Below are positions 31,222-42,845 of a stretch of DNA of 64,000 bases, piece by piece. Every line of letters starts with the position of its first letter. The stretch's first letter is position 1. Below the pieces are notes generated by a model. It was given only the letters and a program-made list of their open reading frames with translations, was not told where the DNA came from and did no database searches. The position numbers and the translations under genes were made by a program. This DNA is from Xanthostigma xanthostigma. Its lineage: Eukaryota; Arthropoda; Insecta; Raphidioptera; Raphidiidae. Location of the stretch: positions 11,736,001 through 11,800,000 of the forward strand of contig OY754469.1 in the NCBI GenBank assembly GCA_963575645.1, read 5' to 3'.

Positions 31222-32309
31222 TACAAAAGTCTACTGGACAAAACTATAATAAAGTTTTATTATGGCTATGTTCACCGAATGTAAATAACTAGTTATTTAT
31301 TCGGTTCATTTGTTCTTCAGGTAACTATTCCTCCGAATAAATAGCGATAATTCAATTCACCAACCATAATTATGTTTACTGCAGGTATAAATCTATTCTG
31401 TCTTACTTCCAGGGTATAAATATTTATTCGCGTGATAAAATAATAATGACCGATACATAGATCATAATACCTGACCTATAAACGTGGAGTATTATATCTA
31501 CAGTTGCTCGTGTGAATTTATTTATGTTTATTAACTTTTTGTGAAGTATATATAGCTGTTACATTAAAGTTAGTGAAAGTTTTGTGTGCAATTGGGTTAG
31601 GATTAAACATTATTATTTTGTGAAAATTTTTTGACGTTTACACTAAAGCAATCGGTCGGATTTTTGGGTGAACGTCAAAATATTCAACAAAAAGAGCAAA
31701 GACTATAGTGCAGTGTCTATTTATTCTTTAACTAACTTTTCTACCTGATAATTTGCTTGGTGAATTGAAAGTAAGTTTTATTCTTATGGTTTAAGTGTTT
31801 AATAGGCTTGCAGCTTTGCTCAGCATTGCTATTAACTCATTTAAAATTGTCGACTTTCAAAAATAAAAAAAAATCTAAACGATTATTTCGTATATATTTT
31901 TTTTTAATTGCATAGCAAAATAATAGTCTCGCAAATCATTGTTATAAATGCAACATTTAAACATAATAATTTCGAAGTTTTTTTTTCTTTCCCATAAAAT
32001 ATTTCAAAGAGCGTTTGCCTTACAATTTACTTGAATCTAATGTCTCGATAAAAAAGAGAGCGTGTTGAATACAGCTAAATATTGTGTTTTTTGTGCTCTC
32101 TCTAGCGGGGGTCTAACGTACAATCACTTTGACATTGTCACGCTATAATTAATATGAAGCATTATGATAAGCAGTTTACCTTTGTTAATGATTAAAGATG
32201 ACTGATGAGACCAGCATCTGTTGCAGGGATGTGAGAACTTCTCCATATTATACCATTATAGTCTGATCAAATATATAATCTGAAGAAATAAATCTGCTTT
32301 ATTGTAGGT
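31222..32309. other. Unassigned kilobase with a possible untranslated leader
   Basis: No reading frame. The stretch 31500-31769 is AT-rich with GTGAAAGTTTTGTGTGCAA-type wording and ends GAATTGAAA followed by GTAAGT, a consensus 5' splice site. It could be a non-coding first exon on the plus strand, but no promoter or acceptor supports it. Confidence 0.25.
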
Positions 32310-32451
32310 TTGTTCCAAGCATCCAGAGAACGATAACAGAACCGTCACAGACTGTCATGCGCAGTAGCTCAAAAAAATGTAAACAATTTTGTTTTAGCTA
32401 CTGCGTAAGACGGTGACGGTTCTGTTACCGTTCTCTGGTTGCTTGGAACAA
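32310..32451. mobile_element. 142-bp palindromic miniature element
   Basis: TTGTTCCAAGCATCCAGAGA, ACGATAACAGAACCGTCAC on the left is inverted on the right with two or three mismatches, and the centre (GCAGTAGCT/AGCTACTGC) continues the fold. Nearly the whole element is one hairpin. Target duplication not resolved. Confidence 0.85.
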
Positions 32452-32605
32452 GTCTTGTATGCTTCATACGGCACACACACTCTTAGCGTTGCGTTGGTCG
32501 GATGGCGGAACCTACCAAAATTCTCGACCCTTCTCTAAATAACATTTTAAGGGATGTATTAAGGGATATTTTTTTTTATTTTGTCCAAAAACTAGCTTAT
32601 GTAAA

Positions 32606-32830
32606 GGTCGCTGCACACGAGACTGGTTTTGCCGATAGATTCCTTGCTAGATTTGGTTGCTAGGTTTCAAGCATACTTTGACGCTGAGTTTCGAGATGGC
32701 TCTTATGTTTTCGCTTCACACGATGCTCGTTTTGAAGGTGACTTTGTAGATGGGTTTGATGCGCGCGCAGAAACAGTTCGAATGTTAACAAAATAGAACA
32801 GTTAGACCGATTTTGATGAAGCTTTGTCCA
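32606..32830 (+). mobile_element. Harbinger-like element J, one end (copy 1)
   Basis: GGTCGCTGCACACGAGACTG after TAA, then a ~190-bp stretch matching the minus strand of 46990-47178 and of 58262-58434. No opposite terminus. TAA beside a GC-rich end suggests a PIF-Harbinger-like family (inference). Confidence 0.5.
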
Positions 32831-32976
32831 ACCAACCAAAATACTTGTTGTCTAGCTGCAATATTCATTGAAATATACATCATTGCGAGCCATTCGTAGC
32901 TAAAGGTAAGTTACAGATAATACAAAAAAGGCATAAACAATAATTGTTAGTAGAAGTTTTGTTCCAAAAATATGTA

Positions 32977-33297
32977 TTGAAGAAGATTTATTTGGTTGAG
33001 GAACAATTGAAAAATAAGCTTTACTAAAGTATCGCTTGTGGCCAACGTTTCGAAAAATATATATTTTCATCATCAGGGCCTCAATGCAAGTTGAGATGGT
33101 AAATTGTGCAAATTATTGTAATATACATGATCATTTATTATGAATTTCAACAGTTTTTAAATTTAAAAATAACAAAACAGTTTTTAAATAAAATTGTTCT
33201 GTCCAATATGAAAATGAATATTGTACTGTTGGCCACAAGCGATACTCTGGTAAAGCTTATTTTTCAATTGTTCCTCAACCAAATAAATCTCCTTCAA
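32977..33297 (+). mobile_element. 321-bp TA-flanked miniature element K, copy 1
   Basis: Inverted ends of about 65 bp, starting TTGAAGAAGATTTATTTGGT and including GCTTGTGGCCA, are flanked by TA on both sides. A copy at 47352-48129 has the same ends and interior (CATCATCAGGGCCTCAATGC) and carries a nested insertion. A Tc1/mariner-type non-autonomous element. Confidence 0.88.
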
Positions 33298-33299
33298 TA

Positions 33300-34014
33300 A
33301 ACAAAAATGTTTGTCTTTTGATTTCTATTTCAAGTAAAATCAATTTGTCGAATTAATTTCAATTTTCAAAATATTTGATTTTTTATATTCCTGCTTTTGA
33401 GGATCGATCTGTTATAATGTTTTGAATAACGATCCATTATTATGATACGTCGCTAATTGTCCTCGTAGCGAAAGATCTATTGACCGTCAACTACCACAAA
33501 ATTACGTGCTGTGCCATCGAATCCTCGCAATTTCATGTTGTAAGAACCTTGATTTTATTACCATTTTTTAACAATTTTAGTGGCTTGTATAATGATAATC
33601 ACAGCGATTGTTTGTTACAACGCTCATAAATTATTTAATATTTAACAAATATTTTATATCATTTGACCTTTAATTGTTTTTTCCTCCTCTTTTGTTCGTA
33701 AATATTGTGAACATTTTTTTTATACCTATGGATTGATTTATTGCACAAGACATGTACAAGAATTCCAAATATAATTTATTTACAAAGTGAGTATTTGCAT
33801 GGAATTTTTTTTTATGCCGCACGAAAATTTGAACAAAACATTGAGGAAATCATTAAAGCCCAATAATTTTTAACGTTGCTTGGTATTTAAATGATGATGA
33901 CTATTAATATTATATTTTAAGAGGATAATGTATCAATTAATAAAAATGCAATATTTTCAATTGCAACGTTTCGTTAAATTTATTAAAACATTCTTAGGCT
34001 CTACGAAAAAATAC
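33300..34014. other. Unassigned AT-rich interval
   Basis: No gene or repeat copy identified. Confidence 0.4.
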
Positions 34015-34400
34015 ATAATATAATTTTTTTATTTAATAATGGTATATTTTTCATAACGGCTTATTATTCTATTTATTATTTCAAGAAAGTTTCGTTAAAA
34101 AATGTTTTTTTTAAACTTTATAGTTCCGGAAATATTAAAAAAAAATCAGCTGTTCTTTTGTTTTGTAGATCTGTCAGAAATAAACTAGTTAAGCGTGCTT
34201 TGATTAATTTTTACATGACGTGGAACATATTATGTAGGTAACCATGGCAACGAATAGCAAATATATTGAATACTAGCCATTACTCGCGTCCCCTTACGCG
34301 ATATAATAAATTTTATTCTCTCTAATATATCAAATGTCAACATTTTGAAGTTGGAATGGTCGCGTCGCTCAATTGGCCAGTATTTTTTTAAGTAAATCTG
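34015..34400 (+). repeat. Dispersed repeat E, copy 1
   Basis: Closely matches 38325-38690 in the same orientation: TTTTTCATAACGGCTTATTA, TTTCAAGAAAGTTTCGTTAA, TTTACATGACGTGGAACATA, CTAGCCATTAC.CGCGTC and GAAGTTGGAATGGT. Copy 1 has a short extra piece (TAGGTAACCATGGCAACGAA). Non-coding. Confidence 0.75.
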
Positions 34401-34869
34401 TCACAGTCGCGCATTAAGAAAGACTGTCTCCGATGTCTGTGAAGTGTTAATTGCATCTAACGCGACGTCATCAGAGCCAGAGGTGGGCGGAGGAGGTGTT
34501 CGTATATTACAATGGCCGGTCTTTCGTACACCGCACCACGCCGCGCACAAATATCTTGATTATCTTCACTCTAAAGGCTCTAAGCTATTGTCTTTTGTCG
34601 CCAGAACATCAGAACATCGCACACACAAACAAAACACACACAGAGAACAAACGAACCGATGAATTGTCACTTTTTTTAAACACCTGTAACTAGTTTATAC
34701 ATAATATATGAGAATATGCTAGTTTAATGGTTCATTCACACCGTAATATCGTTTTTCTACTGTTTCTTATTTGCTTGTTTATATTGTTGAATTTTATGTA
34801 AAAGAAAAAACTCTTACTATTCAAGCGATTTTCAGAGATAAATGTTTAAATGTTATACCATTTTCTATA
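34401..34869. other. Unassigned interval
   Basis: Two overlapping plus frames (34444-34693) cross a slightly GC-richer stretch, but neither resembles a known domain and one is probably chance. Confidence 0.4.
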
Positions 34870-35350
34870 TAAATAAAAATGTAAATGTTTGTTTGTTCAA
34901 AATCTTAAATGTCCAAAAGTTTGTCACCGATTGTTTTGAAATTTTGTCACTACGTTGCATTCGAATATGCTCGTGTTTTTATTTCTAGTGTATAGATGTC
35001 ACATCTGAAAGTATTAAAGCTCCGTCTGCTGGACGTTAAAGCAAAACACGCTATACAAAATATTTTATTGCAACGGAATTGCCATTGTTGAATATAGCCC
35101 TATCTGTTGAACGTTAAAGTAACACACGCTCTACTAAGTATTTTACGGCGTCTGTTGAATACAGCGCCATCTGTTGAACGTTAAAGCAACATACGCTCTA
35201 CTAAGTATTTTACGACAGTAGGAACGCTATCTGTTGAATACAGTGCAATCTGTTAGACGTGAAAGCAACACATGCTATACTAAATGTTTCACGGCATCGA
35301 GACACCATCTGTTGAACGTATAACAGCAACACACGCAAACCTGACTGAGC
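34870..35350 (+). mobile_element. Helitron-like repeat F with internal minisatellite, copy 2
   Basis: Same head as 28300 (TGTTTGTTCAAAATCTTAAA, ACGTTGCATTCGAATATG) followed by four to five units with CATCTGTTGAACGTTAAAGC and ACACGCTCTACTAAGTATTT. Unit number and length differ from copy 1, so the minisatellite has changed since the copies separated. Confidence 0.65.
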
Positions 35351-35360
35351 CACTGAAAAG

Positions 35361-35717
35361 CTAGTAATATGATGTATCAAAGTGTATCTAGAATTTAGAT
35401 TTGTTGTAGGAAAAAATACGCAATCTGTACATTTTTTCAATTTTTGTAAATAGTAGGTTATGTACCTACCTATACCGTGGTGACTAATATTTTACAAATG
35501 TTAAAAACGAGTGCCAACGAATCTTAACAGTCACGCGTTATAATGTCATCACGCACGGCTTATTTTTTTATACGTGCCTTTTATAAAATAGCTAATTTTC
35601 ACTTATTTTCCAAAAATTTTTGACAGACCAATCTTTGGGCAAGTTCATTTCTATAAATTGTACACTGCATTGTAATCTCATGCGGTTGGACTATGATTTA
35701 CTATGGAAATGATAGTA
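35361..35717. other. Unassigned interval
   Basis: Nothing recognisable. Confidence 0.4.
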
Positions 35718-36042
35718 TAATACGCGCCACGAATCTAAAAGGCTCGGAAGTTAGATACGAATGCAGGCTTGCGCTTGTACAGTCTGTTGAAAAACTACAA
35801 ACTCGCCCCTCAACAAAACTAAAATAACAATAACAACTTGACAATAGCATACTCCACTGTACTTTAAAGCAGGAAAGCGACAAGTGCCAAAGGCAACGAG
35901 CGATCACGGCCAATCACCGACGAGCGCCCGTTCCGTGCAGGTAGCTGGAAGGTGGTGGGAGTCTCAACGGCTCTATAAAATGTGCCTTTGCGACGCTGTT
36001 TGTGACTAACTTCCGAACCATTTAGAGCCGTGGCGCGTATTG
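35718..36042 (-). mobile_element. 325-bp TA-flanked miniature element H, copy 2
   Basis: Inverse of 30899-31221 with TA on both sides and ends TAATACGCGCCACGAATCTA. The inverted repeat continues outward (GATAGTA/TACTATC), so the true terminus may lie a few bases further out. The pair is about 4.5 kb apart in opposite orientation. Confidence 0.75.
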
Positions 36043-36719
36043 TACTATCACGTCAATTTTACATTACAATAAAATAATGTGTCATTTCACGACCGCTATA
36101 CAGGCATGAAAAGCAATTATTTTATGGGACGGGGTGCATGATTGTAATTTTAATTTTTGTTGATTTTTAAGATTTCAGATGATGGAAAATTGTAAACGAT
36201 GATGTATTATTTTCTACAAAAAAAGTACACTTTAGCTCTTGCATGGTGGTAATAACGGACGCATATAATTGCGCATTAATAATTTATTATTGAAATCCGT
36301 ATCCTGCATCGCGCAAGTTACCATCTTCTATAAACAAAAATATTAAAACCTACGAACTATTCACATACGACTATCATACAAAATTGCTTCCTCGAAATTA
36401 ATTCAGAGCCTCATTGTGCCGTTACGCATCTAATAACCCAATATTTAACACTTACTGCATAAAGTTAATTCATTTCCTTGCAGTTTATCATCCGATGTGT
36501 GATTCACATGTAGTTATTTATTTATTGCGGCATTGTCACTGAATGATAAGACGTTTGCCGTGCCATATGGGCACGAGACATTATTTTCAATTACATCTTG
36601 TTTTGTGCGTGATTAGTTACATTAGTTCTGTTCGGCAGAAACTCCGCAGGGAATTGATCAAACTTTCTTCAGCGGGTCTATTGCCGACATTTTAATTTGA
36701 TTGCTGTATATGTTACGGT
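36043..36719. other. Unassigned AT-rich interval
   Basis: No gene or repeat copy identified. Confidence 0.4.
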
Positions 36720-36900
36720 CTATACCCGAATTCGGTCAATGACCGAAATAAATGCACAAAACTAGTTTTGACCGACGAGTATTGCCCAAACCCGAAATTT
36801 TACATTTAAACGGATATTGAGTGTTATAAAATGAGCAAAACTAGTTTTGCGTATTTTCAATTGGACAAAACTAGTTCTGTCCATTTTTGAACACACAGTA
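36720..36900. repeat. Cluster of CAAAACTAGTTTTG palindromes
   Basis: Three copies of ACAAAACTAGTTTTG or close variants occur at about 36757, 36835 and 36863, next to paired CCGAATTCGG and GACCGA words. Each site is its own inverse. The arrangement resembles the subterminal sites of a small DNA transposon, but termini are not resolved. Confidence 0.55.
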
Positions 36901-37134
36901 CCTATATGGCATTGAAATCTTCTTTGCGTTTTTTAATGAACTCTTCCACATCAATGATACTTATTATATCAAAGTGATTTATTCTTATTATTGAACTTTG
37001 AAAAAACTGATTTTGACAGCTCGGTAACTTCACAGATTTGCATTTTCGAAAAAGAAGTTTATAACGAAAGTTGTATTTTTTTGCCAACTCAATCAAAATA
37101 CCTACGTCATAAAAAATGGAGGTTGCTATTTAAA

Positions 37135-37215
37135 AAATTCGACCCCCCCTCTCCGAGGAGGGTTGGTGGTAAGGGGGTTGATTGTGCCCCCGAACTATGT
37201 CCCCCTAACAAAAAG
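37135..37215. other. C/G-run segment
   Basis: Runs of C and G (GACCCCCCCTCTCCGAGGAG, GTAAGGGGGTTGATTGTGCC) stand out in AT-rich DNA and include a small CTCC/GGAG hairpin. Possibly a transposon edge; the reading frame across it is not credible as a gene. Confidence 0.4.
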
Positions 37216-37289
37216 GAACTTTTTTTTAAACCCACTGTTTTCAAATATCTGCCTGCTAAGATTAAAATGGATCACCCGGTATGTAGGTA

Positions 37290-37468
37290 CCCTGAAAAAC
37301 AACTCAGATTTTTGCCCTGAAAAAATTCGGAAATTTGCCCTGAAAAAACTCGGATTTTTGCCCTAAAAAAACCTGGAAATTTGCCCTGAAAAAAAACTCG
37401 GATATTTGTCCTAAAAAGTTGCCTTGAGAAAAATCAAGAAATTTGCCCTGAAAGAACCCGGAAATTTG
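37290..37468 (+). repeat. ~24-bp minisatellite (TTTGCCCTGAAAAAACTCGG)
   Basis: Seven or so degenerate units alternate CCTGAAAAAACTCGGA and TTTTTGCC or AAATTTGCC endings. Unit length varies by a few bases because of the A tract. Confidence 0.85.
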
Positions 37469-37518
37469 GCATAGTTGGCAGAGCTCCTTTTCAAGAAAAG
37501 GAATAGCTATGCCAAATA
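37466..37518. repeat. Hairpin next to the minisatellite
   Basis: ATTTGGCATAG and CCTTTTC on the left are inverted as GAAAAGG and CTATGCCAAAT on the right, giving an interrupted stem. It could be read as a terminator-like fold, but no gene is adjacent. Confidence 0.6.
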
Positions 37519-38029
37519 ATAGGAGCGGGTACCGGCTAGAGAATAAATAAACGTAATCTCACATTTACGACCCGTTGCGTATATCGCAGGATAAGAAAGA
37601 TAAGTGGTGGTTTTATGCCGCATTGTCGCACGGACACTTGGTGCATGACTCCGCAACCCCTCGACGTTGATGAAATTGTGTTTGTCAATACAACAATACG
37701 CCAACTCATCACCTTATCGTGTGCTAACTGTTCAAGGTGCATATTGTGTGACTTAAAGTCAGGACGGTTTGAAATGTAAAAAATAAATTAATAGTTTATG
37801 GCTTTGATTCCATGGTTACTTAATACTTTGATAGTATTGTAGCAAGTTTTGTTACATTAACTCTCTCTCCCTTTTTTGTAATATTGTCAAAATTAGTTTT
37901 CCGTTGAAAAAATGAATCTTGTTATTATTATTTTTGAAAAATTTAATTGATTAATTTCTTCTCTATAGAGAGATAAAATATTTTCGTTTGCGTTTTTTAA
38001 TATTATTTATTGTAAATTTTTATATTTTA
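37519..38029. other. Unassigned interval
   Basis: Two overlapping minus frames (37507-37742) cover a moderately GC-richer patch but lack domain character. Rest AT-rich. Confidence 0.4.
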
Positions 38030-38690
38030 CCATTCCAACCCACAAGTGGGGAATGGTATCTACTAGTTTAGATCAAAAATCACTTTTCAAAAATTTTACA
38101 ATATCTTTCCGTTTTGAGGTCCCCCGAATCAAAAAACATATTTTTGAAAAAACTCTGTGCGTCTGTTAATCTGCTTGTCTGTTAGTCTGTGAACACGATA
38201 CAGGTCAAACGGATGAGCGGATTGAAACCAAATTTTGGGAAGATGTTTGGTATGCAAATATGAAGAGCCCTATTGTTATTGGGGAAAGTCGGCGCATGCG
38301 CAGAAGAAATATATGCTATAACGGTGTTTTTTTATATAATAATGGTATACTTTTCATAACGGCTTATTATTGTATTTATTTTTTCAAGAAAGTTTCGTTA
38401 AACAATGTTTTCTCTAAAGTTTATAGTTTCGGAAATATTTTGAAAATAAAAAAAAATCAGCCGCTCTTTTGTTTTATGAATCTGTCAGAAATAAACTAGT
38501 TCGGCATGCTTTGATTAATTTTTACATGACGTGGAACATATTATAGCAAATATCATATTGACTACTAGCCATTACCCGCGTCACGTCACGCGATATCAGA
38601 AATTTTATTTTCTTTATTATAATCAAATGTCAACATTTTTGAAGTTGGAATGGTTCCGTCGCCCAATTGGCTGAAATTTTTATAAATTTT
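38030..38690 (+). repeat. Dispersed repeat E, copy 2 with an upstream extension
   Basis: The right part (38325-38690) matches 34015-34400. The extension contains TACCATTCCAACCC and GGGGAATGGTA as a short inverted pair, then CGTCTGTTAATCTGCTTGTC and GGTCAAACGGATGAGCGGAT, words common to insect LINE or Helitron tails. GAAACCAAATTTTGGGA also occurs at 40740. Non-coding. Confidence 0.6.
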
Positions 38691-39046
38691 AATTTGTATC
38701 TTCTAATTCATTAAATAACGGGCAGTAATATGAGATCACTTCTTGAGATCGAATTTTTCCGCATTTTCTTTATTGCATTCCGTGTTAAGATCTATGAGCG
38801 CCAAGCATTGAACATGGCGTTCGACGTTTACCAGTAAATGAAGGAATGTGACTAACGAGCTTTGCCACTGACTATTGACAGTGTACAGATGCGTCTGACA
38901 AAAATTCTGTTGGGGGCCATCAGTATGTTTGTGATTAACTACTGCAATATAGGGCTTGAACACTGATGGATACAGGTTGTCTCTCAATAGAAATATCAGG
39001 TGATATAATTCAAAGTCAAGAAAAAACACCAAAATAAGTTTTACTA
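38691..39046. other. Unassigned interval
   Basis: The minus strand is open for 98 codons (38736-39032) without recognisable domain; I do not call a gene. Confidence 0.4.
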
Positions 39047-39649
39047 GCGTGATCTGTGCGAATTATTCGCACTAAATAAGTATAATAATTATCACTTTAC
39101 AAAATTATTTTTTAATTATGATTGCAGGTATTCAATTCGTTTCTAATTTTGCACACTGCTTATAACGTTCTTCTTTTTGTTGTAAAAGAAATATTTTACT
39201 AAAAGGTTAAAGATGCTTGCCTCCCTTTTTAGAAAAAACCTCACAATTTCTCCACATAAATTATATATCATTTTACAGATAATTGCTTGCTCTACTGACA
39301 TCGACAACTAAAAAATTTATTATTGCTATTGTTTTTGTAAATTAATTAAACTCTGAACAACGTCTGCCATCTGATGGCGTAACGTTAACACTTCGATCTG
39401 TCATCTGACCTTCATATTGTAAATACTGCATACTGCCATCTGACGGGCAACGCTGAACAACGCTTTTGCTACTTGCGCCTCTATATGACAATTTTAGTAA
39501 AATATTTCTTTTACAACAAAAAGAAGAACGTTATAAGCAGTGTGCAAAATTAGAAACGAATTGAATACCTGCGATCATATTTAAAAAATAATTTTGTAAA
39601 GTGATAGTTATTATACTTATTTAGTGCGAATAATTCGCACAGGTCACAC
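39047..39649. mobile_element. 603-bp TA-flanked element with ~150-bp inverted ends
   Basis: Left end GCGTGATCTGTGCGAATTAT and right end inverse GTGTGACCTGTGCGAATTAT, both next to TA. The inverted region continues about 150 bp (GCAGGTATTCAATTCGTTTC, GCACACTGCTTATAACGTTC). The interior has GATGGCGTAACG and CTCCCTTTTTAG words shared with 24.5-25.2 kb. No transposase. A further left end starts at 63740. Confidence 0.85.
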
Positions 39650-40063
39650 TATAGTTATAAATTATAATCGTAGTGTTTGTTTTTCTTCCGATGTCAGCCG
39701 ATCGGATCGGGAAAAATACGAATGCAGATAATAGATTTAGAGATTAATAGTTGATTGATGGAAAATGAAGTTAGAGAAAAATTGCGCTAGATACTGAAAA
39801 ACCTGGAAAAGGCAAGGATTGTTCAAATTTTTGTAGTCAACTCGAATGTATTGTATAATGTGCCTCAGATATTGTCGCCTTGATGAAAAAATAGCTCATT
39901 TGGCTCAAGTCATCATGCTATCATATTATTTATTGACCAGAATAATAGATGTAAAGTAAGTCAGTTCGATGACCTAGAGGATAAGAGCGCCTACGTTCAA
40001 AGCGGAAGGGTACTTTTTTGATCCCGGACAACTTCGTTTTGTTTTTGTTGTTTTTTACAACTT
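39650..40063. other. Unassigned interval
   Basis: Nothing recognisable. Confidence 0.4.
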
Positions 40064-40838
40064 TTGACGTCTTATAAATTGATGAATCACCAATCTTATA
40101 AATTGATAAAACACCGGCTGCATGCACGAAAAAGTGTAACGTTCAAAACGTTCGTAACGCGTAACGCGTAACGTTCCGCCTGACCCTGTGCGTGCTTTTT
40201 GCTAATTTCTCGCTCAATTTAAATCAGATCGGTTTGAAACCAGTCTTAAACGAAAGAGGAGAACATTTTACATAGATTTCGTATAACAGAATTTGCCTAA
40301 ACAGTTTTTTATACAAATTTATATAGAAAAATAGCTGTATAAATGCAATGTTGTCTAATGCATGGCGCGACGCGGTCGGTCGTCTTTGTTTGCCGTACAT
40401 GGAAATTAGAAGATAATAATAATAATAATAATAAATATTTATTTCCCAACAGATATAACTCCAATAACAGGGAAATTACAAATTACAGAAATGAATACAT
40501 GTTAACAAAAAAAAGAAAAACACGTTATAAAAATATTATAACGTATGTCTTGTCTTAACATGAAAACGGCTGCATTTCTAATGTTTAATTCAATTTTTTG
40601 ACATTAGTATATTGTGAAATGCAACGCCTTCTAAGTTAAGTATTGGAATAACTAATTATTATTAGAACATAATACTTTGACAGTTGCAAACGTCACTTTT
40701 GACATTTCTTATCATTCCGACACCAAGGATAAGCGGATTGAAACCAAATTTTGGGAGGTTTAGGTTATGTATTACGAAATACGTTATCACGTAAAACTAT
40801 CGTCCGTAAACCGACTTTACAGACAACCAATTTTTTAG
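40064..40838 (+). mobile_element. Element X copy 3, interior holding repeat D
   Basis: Left end (GACGTCTTATAAATTGATGA, GCTGCATGCACGAAAAAGTG) and right end (ACGTTATCACGTAAAACTAT, CGACTTTACAGACAACC) match copy 1. The interior differs: 40195-40650 is repeat D, inverse of 16980-17300, including an (AAT)n stretch at 40412-40436. Either D inserted into X, or the two are parts of a larger family. Confidence 0.6.
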
Positions 40839-41690
40839 GATTTTCTATAGTACTGAACCCCATGGTTCGATTTGCATTGGATCAGTTTTTTGTTATAATT
40901 CCGTTTAAAATTGATCACCCGTATATAGTGTATGTGTAGCGCTCAACAAATTAAAAAGACATGTGTATTGGTTTCTTTCCTTTGTGGTCCCAAGTGTGCC
41001 GTACCGATAGTTTGATGGCAATTGCATGTTCCTTGTAGGCCATAAACGTCGCCCCTCTTTTGTTTTCAAACACCATAAAACCTGCGTTTTAACAGTAATC
41101 GAATGGATATTGGACAGCGCGTATACAGAAGTAGTTAAAATCGTTTCAGAAGCGATGTAATAACTTATTAGCTAACGCCGTAATACGACTTCTGCTCATC
41201 CTTAAAATAATTTTGGAGGTTACAAAAACTATCCAAAAGATGGCTGTCACTCAATAATTTATTAGTTAACCCCATAATAAGACTTCTGCTCAGCTTTAAA
41301 ATAATTTTGGAGGTTAAAAAAACTATTCAAAAGGTGGCTGTCACTCGAGAAATACTTTTATCGCTGGCGATCTTCTGATTGTCTGGTAATTTTCTCGAAA
41401 AGCTTTCTTGTGCACTGTAATAAATTGTATTTCAATGGCGATAAATAAACTCAATCCTTTCAAAAACAGAGTTTTTTTTATCGCCATTGAAAGATACGGC
41501 CTTTCAAAAATCATATATTTATGATACTGCCTCACTTACCTATTCATCAAAGTCTATAGAGTAAGTACCTACTTCCCGTTGATCTAGAATCTTGAAATTT
41601 TTGCACGAAGAAGTTTCATAGCAGAACTAAAGAAAAAAAAAGACGGCTTGCACTCCGGGAGTGCCGGCAGAAGTGAAAACTTGAATATTA
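40839..41690. other. Unassigned interval with a 96-bp duplication and a hairpin
   Basis: 41155-41250 and 41252-41347 are direct tandem copies (ACTTCTGCTCA, AAAATAATTTTGGAGGTTA, GGCTGTCACTC). At 41429-41493 TTTCAATGGCGATAAA is inverted as TTTATCGCCATTGAAA with AACTC/GAGTT, a hairpin. No gene seen. Confidence 0.6.
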
Positions 41691-42285
41691 ATGTCTTACG
41701 AATTTTCGATCAAATAACGTGTCCTGACGCGAGTTTAACATTTTTTACCCATTACAAAAAAAGTGTACAAAAGTTTTCGTCTTACGAATTTTCGATCAGG
41801 TCACGTGTCCTGACGCGAGTTTAACATTTTTTACCCATTACAAAAAAAAGTGTACAAAAGTTTTCGTCTTACGAATTTTCGATCAGGTCACGTGTCCTGA
41901 CGCGAGTTTAACATTTTTTACCCATTACAAAAAAAAGTGTACAAAAGTTTTCGTCTTACGAATTTTCGATCAGGTCACGTGTCCTGACGCGATTTTAACA
42001 TTTTTTACCCATTACAATAAGAGTGTACAAAAGTTTTCGTCTTACGAATTTTCGATCAGGTCTTACGAATTTTTGATCAGGTCACATGTCCTGACGCGAG
42101 TTTAACATTTTTTACCCATTACAAAAAAAGTGTACAAAAGTTTTCGTCTTACGAATTTTCGATCAGGTCACGTGTCCTGACGCGAGTTTAACATTTTTTA
42201 CCCATTACAAAAAAAAGTGTACAAAAGATTTCGTCTTACGAATTTTCGATCAGGTCACGTGTCCTGACGCGAGATTACAAAAAAA
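41691..42285 (+). repeat. 86-87-bp tandem array, seven units
   Basis: The word CGTGTCCTGACGC recurs at 41718, 41804, 41891, 41978, 42085 (as CATGTCC), 42171 and 42258. Units share CGTCTTACGAATTTTCGATC, GTTTAACATTTTTTACCCAT and GTGTACAAAAG. The step before 42085 is 107 bp because TCTTACGAATTTTCGATCAGG is duplicated there. The period is not a multiple of three overall and no frame stays open. Confidence 0.95.
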
Positions 42286-42420
42286 GTGTTTATTTATGCT
42301 TCTGCTGTTATTGCAAAGGAAAACATAATATTGTTGATTGCAAGGAACCCTCGGCACGCGAGCCCGACTCGCGCTTGACCGGTTTATTCCTTTGTTTTAT
42401 CAAACATTGTACTTACGGAG
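42286..42420 (+). repeat. GC-rich insect repeat fragment beside the array
   Basis: CAAGGAACCCTCGGCACGCG, AGCCCGACTCGCGCTTGACC and GGTTTATTCC follow one another. I associate this wording with common insect transposon ends, but there is no second copy here to confirm it. Confidence 0.4.
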
Positions 42421-42837
42421 TAAGATGCTATGCAATTCGCATATTATGCATTCAATGAGGGGAGACATAATAGCAGCGAAACGGTTTTAATGCTTAAAAG
42501 GAATCAAACAAATTCGTCTGATTGAATAGCTTGCAAATCTGCTCGTCGCCTTTTGACAGATCAGCAGCTGCCTTCTGTCGCGGGCTCGTGCGGGGTGGGT
42601 CGGCGGCTTCTTTTTACTAACTTGCGTATAAAAATGTTCTGACTGATTTAGTCGACTATTAAAATTCTATAAACATTTCTCTGTCACATGCAGTATTGAA
42701 TTTTTATTATGCATATAGTAAGATTCGTAGAAATGAACAGTTTTTTTTATTGTGTTTTTAAAGAGTGTTTCTGAAAATGAAAGTTATTTTCAGTAACCGT
42801 TAGGAAAACACATTTACATTCTTTTGAAATTTTTTTA
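42421..42837. other. Unassigned interval
   Basis: Nothing recognisable. Confidence 0.4.
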
Positions 42838-42845
42838 CGATTTGT

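Noticed and set aside
37466..37518. Rho-independent terminator
   Set aside because: The hairpin has no adjacent gene, and this type of terminator does not apply to this eukaryotic sequence.
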